Assembly (NCBI GenBank): GCA_037176905.1
Contig: JBBBWG010028699.1
Location: 1-22,222 of the forward strand
Reading direction: 5' to 3'
DNA from: Azolla pinnata
Lineage: Eukaryota; Streptophyta; Polypodiopsida; Salviniales; Salviniaceae
DNA length: 22,222 nucleotides
The first letter of the stretch is position 1. Each line of letters begins with the position of its first letter. The notes under the pieces are model-generated. The model ran no database searches and was not told where the DNA came from. It was given only the letters and a program-made list of their open reading frames with translations. Made by a program: the position numbers and the translations under genes. Shown one piece after another: positions 12,332-22,222 of the stretch.

Positions 12332-15300
12332 TTACGCCACTTTCTGAGCTCGGCTACCCGTTGAAAACGATTCCTCTTTTTTGGTAGTGGAACCTTCTGG
12401 TTTCTTGGCCCAAACTGGAGCACGATCCGCTTCATACCTGTAGTCATAAAAAAGCTCCTCTCCAGCCAAAATGCGATCCTTTGCAAAAATACCAACACGA
12501 TGGTCTCCTGCCACCATTATAACCTGAAAAGAGACAAGCACGTAGCTTTTTTACAGTTTTTGCTCCCTCACCAGAAATTGAGTAATTCATAACTATGGAA
12601 TAACAGTTTTTCCATTATACTGATTGGCTTCCTTCTTACCTTGGCATAGCAGTTTGGATTCGGAGAGTGATTAGCAAATTTCAGCTTGTCCCCTTTCCTG
12701 TATGCATCCAGCACAAACTGTCGCAAATCACCCATACAACATAAACTGGTCAGCCATCTGTTCTTTTCCATAATTCTGTCAATATATGGTCGGTGCCTTG
12801 GATCTGAGGTGAAATTCCACACAGTACATGACTACGAGTAGCCAACGGGGAGAACAAGATTTTCAGAGGCATGAGTTGTCGACTTTGTAACATACTCTGG
12901 GAGGTTACTTTGACAATATGGTTGGCTAGTAGTAGAAATGCAATTTACACCATTGAAGTGATCTTTAAATAAACCTTGTAAGTTACCAGCTAACTTTTTA
13001 CCTGGTCATTTAAGTTGAACAGGAAAGACGAATTTTCTCTGTCATAGATCTTTCCACGCTTATCTGCCTCTCGATGTGAGATAAGCTCACCGGTGTACTC
13101 TCCAAGGTAATCATGCCTTGAAACAGAATTCTGTTGATTTTTGACAGAAGTACCACTTCTGGGACATCAGCTGACAATGAAATGCTACATTACAGTTGGA
13201 ACCAGTTCATTGTAGAACAAAAAAAACGTTACCCTAAGAAACGCTCCCCAACCAGCCACATCTGATCTCCCTAACAAAACCTTCAATAAACAATGAACGA
13301 ACATCAGAAACCTCCCCTTTAGACACAAATAGGGCAATGGTACAAAAAGTGAAGGCATGTCACCCGTTGTTGCTGCCTCAGTAAAAGCTTCATATTTTGA
13401 CAATCGTAATTATCCCCCCTCTGAGGTGGCCCCCCAAGGGTACCATCTCCACAACTGAAAACCAGATGGAAGAATATGAATACATTAAAAAATGGTAAAA
13501 AAATATAGCTGACAAAACAAGAATGACGATCATACCCAACCCAGCAGTTTCTACAAACATCTGGATCACATTCTCGACCTCCAGCAAAACATGGGCATTG
13601 CCTGGTCCGGCATTGACTCTTTGCACAATGGCAACCCCTGAATCTGTTCTTGCAGCTTTTTGAGCATCTAGAGAAATAAAGAAGGAAAGTAAGATATATT
13701 AACGTTTTTTTTTATCTGCCAGATGGCCTAGAAGACCAAACAAGAGAAAGGGGAAAATTTTTAAGCCATCAAAATCTGCAGAATGTGCTACAGATATATA
13801 AAAACAAAAAAAAAACATAAGATCAATACGGCATATTAAGCTAAACTTTTAGAATCATATTTATGTTCATACAAGGATTCTTAACCTAACATTCACATAA
13901 GACGCATCTAATATTGAACTAGGCAGACATTCTGGATGTTTGATGCAGTGCAGTTGCCGATCATTCTCAAGGCCAGAGCATCAAACACACGGATTCCTCT
14001 ATATACAAATATTATAAAGCTTCATACCCACAGTATTTCTCACAGCTTGTTCCATTAAGAATGCATGAACACGTCTTTCCACAGCTGAACTTGCATGCAC
14101 ATGGTGTATATTGCTTGCAAGGTTGATCTTTTGAATCTAAAGTGCGCTTCCTAATTGCAGGATGACCTGCAGATTTCCAAGTATATTTAAGTCTCCGAAC
14201 TCTACCCCTCCGTTGCCAAAACCGAGTTCGTGTTCGCACTCCTGTATTCTGTGCCCATTTTATCCAAACAAAACGAAGTCACATAAATTGCATTTTCATT
14301 ATGAAATTTCTCAATTCAAACTGTGCCAACCTCACGTTCGGAAGTTTTCCCATGTGTACCATGTCCAATGTGGCTATCATCTGCTGTTAGTTTAGTAGCC
14401 ATCTCTTGGCATGCAAGATATTCCGCCACTTCTCTGCAGGTCTTCATTCCTTTAAGCATGTTACGTGCAATCGAGCAGCTGCCATGATAAACAGCAGCAG
14501 ATCAGAAATATGCATCATCAAACATCACTCATGTGCTTCGACAATAAAACATGCTCGAGTTTAGCTCATAAAATATCACAGAATAATGTTATTCTACTAG
14601 CCTAATGACAAAAGAGTACTGAATTTTATCAGATCCGTTTTCTACATTGCGCAAACTGTATGGAAACATGAAGCAGTGCGTTTTGTATAAATATACACAT
14701 ATATGGACTTGGATATTAGACAATGTAAGGATGTCTCAGATAATAAAATAGAAAGGAGAAAAGTGGACTTTCTAATAGCTGGGATTTCAGATTTTCCAGA
14801 ATGGTGGTATGCCACATATGAGAAATGCAAAGTTAAAGAAGTTCCAGATGGGCAAAACTAGAGCATGCAGGTTGTCATGTATGTGCACAGCCATCCAACA
14901 GCTTTTAATCGGCAAGCAAAAGTGTACCTGTTTTTACCAAATATCTCGAGACCTTTTTCATACAGCCCCTTCTCAAGTTTACTCCACGTCAAATTTTCTA
15001 TTGGGTTCACTGATTTAGATTCATCATTCTTGGAGTGCTTACAAGATCCTTCAACCTTGTTCTGATCTCTTTTTTTTTCAGATTTGTTCTCCACTTCAAG
15101 CTTAGTAACAGTCCTCATAGCACCATCCTGCTTTTTTGCTGCCTTCTCAGTTTTTCTCCATGCCGTTCTCAAGCTATCCCGAAGCTTAGATGGTGTATGC
15201 TCTGTGTCAGCAGCAGCTACCTTACTCTGTTTTTTCCGTATATTCACTAGGACTTCCTCAGCTCTCCTCTTGGGACTCTTCTTAGGCTTCCTTCCTTTCT

Positions 15301-18300
15301 TTGCAATTTCATATTTCTGTGCTACATCCCTGTCTTCAGCATCAGTAACATCTTGTTCTTGTTTCCCAACATTTGTCTTTTCTTTGTATTCTTTCTTGTC
15401 AACCAGTTGGGTTGGCCATGAGGATCCCTTCTTCTCCAGCAAATATGTCCAGACCTCATTTGCGGCAGCATCCATAGGTCTCAATCTCTCTCCATCTTCT
15501 AGCTGTATAGTTCCAAATGTTCCTCAAAGCTCAAGAAGAATTTGCTTTAAATAGAAAGAGATGAGCAGGTGTGCACAAAAATTTAGGAAAATTGTACGAT
15601 AGTAAGGTTATTGTTTTACCAACAAATAACAATCGGGTCCACAGGGATCCCTAGATCCATCAAAGTTGTTTAGTGGCGGTTGCTTATCACTCTGCATGAG
15701 GAAAGAGTACTTAAATAGCAATCTTCAACAAAGAAAATAAACATATGCACCATTTTGTGGGCATAAGAAATATGTTCTTACAGGTGTAATAACAGGTTGA
15801 GAGCAACCATGCAATCGGCAATCAAAAACCTTTCCACAAGCACATCACCAGTATTAGAATGTGTGAAACTCAAAATTTTGATAAATTTCTACAAGTAGAT
15901 AGATTAAAGCTTGTAGATAAAGAAGGGTATTTGCTCATCAAAATTTTTTCATATTAACATCAAGAGCTTTAAGCTATGCACAGTTCATGCAGCAGGAAAC
16001 CAAGTGAAAATTGAATTGAGCCTAGGAGCTTACTAAACATCGTCGACAGAACAAATTATCAAAGGAATCCATGGCTGCACTAAGATCTTTATCACTGGTA
16101 TCATCCATTTCTTTCTCCTTTGATTCAGCCGTATGCTTGTCAGAGTCATTGTCAAGAAGAAACTTGACAGTCATGGCATCACCCTTCTCAAATTTGACCT
16201 CTTCACCACAAGTTCCATAATGGAGGCACTCGTTTCTTAATTCCTCATCCTTCTGTAGCACCTCATATCTAGCCTGGAGAAAATATTAACTCACTGTCTA
16301 TGCAAAATAAATTGCGAAAAGAAACCTTTTTATTGCTGAAAACAATGCCATGAAAGTGAAAATTTTCACCTCAACTTCAGATGGCTCTGCATCCATACAA
16401 TTAGCAAGGGATTTTAGAACTGCTTCATCCAATCCATGGTTTTCAATAGTTGTCCTGCCAATTCACACATTATGGTTCGCTAGTTTCGTTATTACCTTTT
16501 TCCCTTTCTCCTGCCTAATCAAATTATATATCATTATTGTCATTATTATAAATATTCCTACATGTAGAAAACCACCCCTTATTTCTTTAATTTATATCAA
16601 TAAAAGAATTTCTTCTATTTTTTGCGCGTATGATTTTGTATCACTATTTGCCAAAGGCTCAAAAATTACCATTATCACTGTTATTTTCATCCAACAGAAT
16701 ATGATTCTAAAGAGTACAATTAGCATATTCGTTTATCTTTTTTTAATGTACTTGGGTCATTCTCCAGAATAAACTCTCACTTCTCTAACTTTTAATGTAC
16801 TTGGGTCATTCTCCAAAATAAACTCTCACTTCTCTAACTTTACAGAGTCCCATATGCTTTCATCCACTTTTCAACCATGAAATTGGCTCTCTGCACTTGG
16901 TTTCACTAAATTTCATTAAAATGTCAAAATAAAACTAAAAGCATATTAAGGATCACGCTCGTGCAAAAACAAATCTCTTTAAAATTTATATAGAATATCA
17001 TACCATAAGATGTAGTCCTCCCCCTTACTAAATTCATGTAGATCATCATCATCATCTGGAGCCTCCTCTTCACTATCACTGCAAATCAGAGCCTCGCTGC
17101 CATTCTGATCATAGTAAATACGTCTCCTTCCAACGACAGACTGATCCTCTGGCATCTTTTGATTTCTGTAGAAAGCAAGTTAAATCACTAGTTTATAACC
17201 TCAAAAAATACATTATACGAAAACACAAGCAACTACACGTCTATACCTGTCTAAAAATATCCATGTTGTGTAAGGAGGATACTGCTGGATAGCAGGAAGC
17301 CTTATGGTCAGCTCAGTCTTTCCAGCCAAACTGTTATTACCATTGTTTAAAAAGGCAAAGAATACATTGGACCCATCCTCGTCAGACTCATTTGATCCAT
17401 CCCTTTCTAGCCCAACTGTGTCAAGTCCAGAAACTTTGCACAGTGACTTCTGGATTTGATAGAAGAGCAAGTCTTTCTCTTCTGCTCTGTTTCCACTGTT
17501 TGATATTATTCCGCGCTCTTGGCTTAACTCAAGCAACTTGGACGAATACCTCTGTACCTTTTCACTGTTTACCTCCATTCTCATCTGATAAAATATGCTC
17601 AGATAAAATGAACACATGTATCTACAGATTCAAGAGTGAAAGTAGCTAAACAAAGCAAATTCTATAACAAAGAAGTGGATACAACATACTTTCACATATG
17701 CTGTTCGATAGAGATCAACTTGCTTCTTTAGTCTATTGATGGTTGACGAAATAGTTGCATTTGTCACTTTGACAGGAGGTTCAATTTCACTCGCCTTTTG
17801 CTACAATAAAGAAAAAAGATTAAAAACGCCAAAGGTGATATGAATGTAAAGAAGTACAATACTGATGAACTTAATGAAAGTTAATGATAGCGTGGGCTTG
17901 AGGAAAGGGAAAAAAGCTATCCAGATTTTTTTCATATAAAAATTACCGCAAAGGATAAATATATACAGTGAGTGCATGAACAAGTGAATGAGTGGGGAGA
18001 TAAACGACTAACAAAACTTTAGCTACAATGTAATTATATTATAGGAGTAATAACACAGGAAACTGTTCCAAGAATCCAAAGCTTTGTCAAATTTTTCATA
18101 GAATGGCACCTCAATCTATGTTCTCAGTTTTCTAAACGTTTAGGAGCATATTTCAAGTTGAATGGTAGAAAGAAAAGTACATTAACACTAAATGACGTAG
18201 TTATCGACTCTCTGAAAAATGAATGCACAATTAAAAAACTAATGATATGCGTACTGGATTTCTCTCAACATCATAAATAATCAGTGACACCACAAATACG

Positions 18301-19700
18301 TGAGAACATAGTACGCTGTTGAGAACTGCAGTGATTATTTCAAGACATTTATCAGAGCAGCTGCACAAAATAGATAAAACTATACAACATTGCTCACATC
18401 CCGAATTATGCATGTATGCAATGCAGGTCGGAAGGGGTGTCACATAAATAATTAAGAGATGTCTATGGAAACTACAGTGTTTAAAAATGAAATCGTAAGT
18501 ATTTAAATGTTATCTAATAATTATAAGTAAGCATAATAACTGTTAAACCGTAAGGATTTAAAATCGTAATAATTGTTTCAAAAATAATACGTGAAGTATA
18601 CTTTGCATCTACAATGGCTTTGAATCATAAACAGAAGTGATATTTTTGAACCTCTCTGTGCATGTACCTTATATGAGTCTTTTTGTCTTGAGCATCCATT
18701 CCAAGTAAGAAATAAGCAGGGAATCACAACAACAACTCGGATAAAAAATATATACACCAGGTAGCGCATAACATCAATACGTTGAGTGCAGATTAGCAAT
18801 AGAACTCATAAAACAACTATGACATGGTTCTAACAAAAACTAATAGAATAGCATAGCTATGATATTGAATGAAATATAGGTGGAATATAATACATATACA
18901 ACATAGAGAAAGGAAAATGAAAATTATCCAAGGGACACACACCTGCACAATGTCTGGGAAGGAATCCCTCTTCCTCCCAACTGAGCTAGATTTTATATCC
19001 ATCTTCGCAAATATTGCTGTAAAAAGAAGCAAAAAAATCAACCCAATCAGAAGAAGAGAAATTCCAACAGCAAAAAAGTCAAGCGATAAAAGAGACCCGT
19101 TTTCTCTTCCTAAAACTTAGAGAATGTACCGATTCAAACCAATCTGGTTTTATGGCCTAAAAAAAAATTGGACTTCCATCCACATTGCAGAAATAACGTC
19201 AAAGAGGAAAAAATCGGGATCAAAATCAGTCAATAAAATTAAACAAAATGAGTCGACTACAAAGGAATTTGTTTGTGAAAATCAAACTTATCATGATAAC
19301 ATAGAAGGAGAAACCTTGTGTACAGAATCCAAGAAGATTTGGGCTCTATGAAGAAAAGAGAAAAAAAATGAAGTTTCGCATTAAATCCAAAAAACAAATG
19401 ACAGAACTAGGAAAGAAGAAGAAAACTTTAGAATCAGAATTCTACAAAAAGAAGGCGAAATTTAACAATAAAAAATGGCAACTTTTATATTCATAAAACG
19501 ATCAAGAGAGGATGAGAAAGGAAAGGAATGAAGAGGAAGAAGAGGACTGGATAAGTTCTGAAGAACCAAGGGTGGAGGACACATCGATAATTAAATTGAG
19601 AGTTTGAGCAGCGGAACTTACAGGCAGTTGAGCTTTCCAAACTGTTCTGTTTGCCTTTCCTTACTCTCTGTTGTTTCCTGCTGCTGCTGTTGGAATCCAT
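12332..19700 (-). CDS. CLF: E(z)-type histone H3K27 methyltransferase, CURLY LEAF clade, 940 aa
   Basis: Eighteen coding exons on the minus strand: 19700-19622, 19016-18943, 17800-17690, 17584-17247, 17165-17004, 16454-16370, 16273-16034, 15829-15782, 15691-15620, 15502-14928, 14478-14331, 14248-14028, 13667-13536, 13454-13364, 13280-13233, 13130-13002, 12717-12640, 12523-12332. All phases close. Landmarks are GRRRIYYD (~213), a Cys-rich block [15 protein letters not shown] (358-372), a basic NLS (471-483), a SANT segment (~576-617), the CXC domain (~684-761) and SET (~790-905). SET residues include [14 protein letters not shown] (867-875) and FYDYRYE (902-908). As catalytic subunit of plant PRC2 in the nucleus, it deposits H3K27me3 to silence developmental genes. 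The C-terminus ([12 protein letters not shown], then SRAQKVA) fits CLF rather than SWN or MEA. Less sure: exons 1-2, which could be partly leader, and the acceptor at 15502, chosen because an in-frame TGA lies just upstream. Confidence 0.95.
16741..16838. repeat. 49-bp tandem duplication in a CLF intron
   Basis: Bases 16741-16789 are repeated at 16790-16838 with one mismatch, inside the intron between exons 5 and 6 (16455-17003). The near identity indicates a recent duplication. It does not touch either splice site. Confidence 0.95.
17801..18942 (-). other. CLF intron 2, 1.1 kb
   Basis: The longest CLF intron, between GTGTGT at the donor (18942) and TTGTAG at the acceptor (17801). It is AT-rich, and no coding segment or repeat is recognised in it. 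The first intron (19017-19621) is also long, with an A-rich plus strand and nothing recognised. Confidence 0.75.
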
Positions 19701-19708
19701 AGATCCAT
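19661..19708 (-). other. Possible upstream ORF overlapping the CLF start codon
   Basis: An ATG at 19708-19706, eight bases upstream of the CLF ATG and out of frame, opens a 15-codon frame ending at TAA 19663-19661, inside CLF exon 1. If the mRNA begins upstream of 19708, scanning ribosomes would meet this ATG first. Its context has G at +4 and a T at -3, so leaky scanning is likely. Confidence 0.5.
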
Positions 19709-19728
19709 AAACAAAGCGAGACGACGAC

Positions 19729-19765
19729 GAAGAAGAAGAAGAAGAAGAAGAAGAAGAAGAAGAAA
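19729..19765. repeat. (GAA)n / (TTC)n microsatellite in the CLF 5' leader
   Basis: About 12 trinucleotide repeats, read as TTC in the sense of CLF, 30-65 bp upstream of its start codon. CT-rich leaders of this kind are common in plants. It probably lies in the 5' UTR or the core-promoter pyrimidine patch. Confidence 0.95.
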
Positions 19766-19860
19766 ATCGTAATTACTTAAATTAATTACATCAGAAAATA
19801 ATTTTGTATTTCACTAATAAGTATCTTGGGCCTTTGGGTGTGAATGAACCCTTAGAATTA

Positions 19861-19985
19861 GGGCTAATTACATTGACCTAATCAAGGGCTAATTACATTG
19901 ACCTAATCAAGGGCTAATTACATTGACCTAATCAAGGGCTAATTACATTGACCTAATCACAGGCTAATTACATTGACCTAATCGA
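19861..19985. repeat. 25-bp tandem array, five copies, with a W-box core per unit
   Basis: Five units start at 19861, 19886, 19911, 19936 and 19961. The first three are identical; the last two differ only at unit ends. Every unit contains CTAATTACA followed by TTGACC (at 19873, 19898, 19923, 19948 and 19973), which fits the WRKY W-box TTGAC[C/T]. The array lies 160-285 bp upstream of the CLF start codon, so it is probably promoter sequence. Confidence 0.95.
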
Positions 19986-20035
19986 TCAATCAATCAATCA
20001 ATCAATAAGAAGATGATTGGTTGATTAATTGATCG
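19983..20035. repeat. Imperfect inverted repeat (hairpin), 20-bp arms
   Basis: The arm at 19983-20002, made of ATCA repeats, pairs with 20016-20035 with two mismatches; the loop is 13 bases. It directly abuts the 25-bp array upstream of CLF. Confidence 0.8.
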
Positions 20036-21355
20036 GTGTTTGAACCAAGAGCGGTGTTCTTCTGGCCCTTGTTTTTGAATCGTTTTACCAACACCCGTAT
20101 ATCGACAAGCTCTGTACAATACGAACATGAATAGCTTTGATGCTCTCCAAATGTGACGAATCTGGTTGTTCACAGCAACGCCCCAACCTTCCTTACTTGC
20201 TCTCGGTGCATAAATCGATCGAGTTTTCGCGATGTTTACTTATTCAAGGATGTATGATGAGTTTCGTGTTTACCAATCGATCGCTATGCACAACAACTCC
20301 CAGGTGTTATTGCCATTGACTTCGAACAACTGGTCAATGTATTTATCAAGATTTGGAGCAAGCATGGGGAGATTCGATAAGGCTTATTCGTTCTTGTCTA
20401 CTACACAATGCCTAACTTCTCCCAAATTTTGGCAAAAGTCCGAAATTGCTGAATGAGAAGTTTTTCTGCTTCGCACTAGCTCAACTTCCATCCCATTCAA
20501 CTTCGCATGCATATTTACAAATTATCAGTAAGGATCAGTCAAGAGATCAAATCTACAAATGCATAAAACATCTCATAAACCAAGCTGTCACAACTACAAG
20601 TTACATTCCCATTACATTGAACGTGGAAAATCCATCACACGTTTACTCCACTATTGAAGGTATATATAACAATTTTGGGGATCCAAGCATACTTATGAGA
20701 ACAAATTTCGGATTTGTTGAAAATGTTACAGGGGTTAATAAACGAAACACAGTGATGAAAATCTCACCGACAGGCTACAAATAGCTACAAATAGATTTAC
20801 TTGTACCATCATCAGATGTGGACACTCTGCACCGCACTGATCAGCTGGTAAATTCTGCTAGGGAAACAATGGCCAATTCATGATCAAAAGTTCTGCTTTG
20901 GGCATCATCATTATGCCTGCAAATCATGTTCAACTATTATTGCTGCCTAGGCAGAAGATCTCGAGCACATTACTTTACTTCGAAACGGCTTTAAAAAGCA
21001 TTGCCACAAAAACAAGCTAAAGATTGTTGTGTTCTGTGGCAAGTATTTGCTCAAGCTATAATCAAGCCACAGGAAAGCAAATTCCTGTCACCATGTTACA
21101 TTCATACTTAAAACTAGTTTGAGTGTGTTTACTGGAGAAAGGAAATGAGCCAGCTATATCTGAACATGACCAAACCAGCAGCATCTTGTCAATTTTATGT
21201 CGGCCAAGAACTGGTATCATGAAGCACCAGTTTGTGATAGGCTCACAAAGCTTGATGTTATTGGAGGACACTTGGCAGAGAACCCAATACAAACATACCC
21301 TGCAAAGATACAGAAAGGTTTTGGCCTTGAAGATCCATTTACCATGGATATGAAT
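20036..21355. other. Intergenic region between CLF and HISN3
   Basis: No gene recognised. The longest open frame is 112 codons, plus strand at 20446-20784, AT-rich and without any motif I know. A shorter plus-strand frame at 21197-21421 runs antisense to the end of HISN3 and is not supported. The left part presumably holds the distal CLF promoter and the right part the HISN3 3' UTR. Confidence 0.5.
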
Positions 21356-21960
21356 CTATATGCATATACATACACACAAAAACCTAGATGGATATATTGG
21401 AAAACTGCATTGCTCTATTAATCTATTGACTGATACCTCTGTTTGCTGCCGGTTATGCCACTCCACAACATTAGTGTATGGAAGCTGACCCCCGAAAATG
21501 TCCAATGCGCTTCCTACTGTGACGTTTACTGCACCTCCTCCAGCAACACAGATCAGTTCAAGATCAGAAATACTTGTTACACCCCCCGCATATGTCACAG
21601 GTATCTGTAGCAACATCTCAAGTCTAATGATTGTGAAAAGCCTAGGCATCTACTGCAGAAAAGAAATGTTGTTACTTACAGGTGACCATTTTCCTAGAAG
21701 AGAAACTAACTCTTCATCCACGCCAAGTCTGTTGAAAGATCCGAGCTGCCATTATCTCTCCACCATCAAGTAATATGATAGATGACATTAAATAGATGGA
21801 TTTGGTAATCAGTGCCTTACTGTTTCCCTTCTACATCAACTCCATGAACAAGGAACTCATCTGCATATTGGGAAAGACTTTCCAAAGCAGATTCTGATAA
21901 AATAAAATCGGTAAACTTTTGCCAGCGATGAGTTACAACCACGTAGCTGCCAGCATGCAC
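21356..21960 (-). CDS. HISN3: Phosphoribosylformimino-AICAR ribotide isomerase (BBM II isomerase), 3' exons, partial
   Basis: Three minus-strand exons with closing phases: 21960-21821, 21728-21680, 21604-21356. The first encodes [11 protein letters not shown] and [14 protein letters not shown]. The second encodes [12 protein letters not shown]. The third encodes IPVTYAGGV and [14 protein letters not shown], the phosphate-binding loops of the second half of the HisA-type (beta/alpha)8 barrel. HGVDVEG should hold the second-half catalytic Asp. The enzyme converts ProFAR to PRFAR in histidine synthesis, in plastids in plants. The 5' exons and transit peptide lie beyond the right edge; no exon is seen in 21961-22222. 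Plant homologues usually end soon after the VVxWH segment. Here the frame runs about 30 residues further to TAG at 21356, so either the C-terminus is extended or a last intron starts at GAG|GTATCA near 21435. Confidence 0.92.
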
Positions 21961-22222
21961 CTGACATGCAGTAATAAAAGACCCACAACCTTTTGTCAAT
22001 GTAATGTCTATGTGAGCATGCATACAAACAAATGCTACAGTTTATAATCTTACATCAATTACAAAGCATGATTTGGCTATATGCTGCATTTGTTACTGTT
22101 TACAGTGCTAATATATACTTTTGGTGCCTCTCAAGCATTTCTATAAAAGGAAATTGCTTCATGTGAATGGCAGATCTAATAACAAAAACATCATATTATG
22201 CACAACATCCAACTATAATAGG

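Noticed and set aside
15084-15554. 156-codon plus-strand open frame
   Set aside because: It is antisense to the large Lys-rich CLF exon 10, and hydrophobic only because it is the complement of Lys/Glu codons.
19861-19985. Regular repeat array considered as CRISPR
   Set aside because: Units are contiguous with no unique spacers, and the genome is a plant's; it is a minisatellite.
21197-21421. Plus-strand open frame ending antisense to HISN3
   Set aside because: No family recognised, it overlaps the HISN3 3' end, and nothing suggests splicing or a start context.

Overview
The window is nuclear DNA from a flowering plant. The evidence is spliced genes with short GT-AG introns, a CURLY LEAF-type Polycomb methyltransferase, a plant histidine-biosynthesis gene, a telo-box promoter motif and many microsatellites. 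The very GC-rich, apparently intronless kinase gene at the left end, next to AT-rich intron-bearing genes, would fit a monocot or early-diverging angiosperm. That is a guess; nothing here fixes the species. No mobile-element coding sequence, rRNA, tRNA or CRISPR array was found.

Layout. (1) 1-815, plus strand: the 3' end of a MAPKKK-type protein kinase gene. It is followed at 867-1065 by a GC-rich 33-bp tandem array whose units match the ER-stress response element CCAAT-N9-CCACG. (2) About 1090-5030: intergenic DNA with microsatellites and a small tandem duplication, no gene recognised. (3) 5476-9121 minus strand, with leader exon at about 10468-10640: a complete cytoplasmic poly(A)-binding protein gene. 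It has ten coding exons, 634 residues, four RRMs and a C-terminal MLLE domain. A 1.3-kb leader intron lies upstream, and a telo-box sits next to the presumed transcription start. (4) About 10805-11525: an AT-rich inverted-repeat element in the PABP upstream region. (5) 12332-19700 minus strand: a complete CURLY LEAF-type E(z) histone H3K27 methyltransferase gene. It has 18 coding exons and 940 residues; all exon phases close. Repeats lie in its 3' flank and in one intron. (6) 19729-20035: the CLF upstream region, with a GAA/TTC tract, a five-copy 25-bp array carrying a W-box core in each unit, and an imperfect hairpin. (7) 20036-21355: intergenic, nothing recognised. (8) 21356-21960 minus strand: the last three exons visible of HISN3 (BBM II / ProFAR isomerase); the rest lies beyond the right edge.

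The genes do unrelated jobs: kinase signalling, mRNA translation and stability, Polycomb silencing, and plastid histidine synthesis. They do not form a cluster. The kinase and PABP genes converge; PABP, CLF and HISN3 are in tandem on the minus strand. The most unusual element is the ERSE-like array. It could be a UPR-responsive promoter or enhancer of an unannotated transcript, or a frame-preserving coding minisatellite beyond the kinase stop codon. Exon boundaries were set by hand from splice consensus, phase and family similarity; untranslated ends are approximate.
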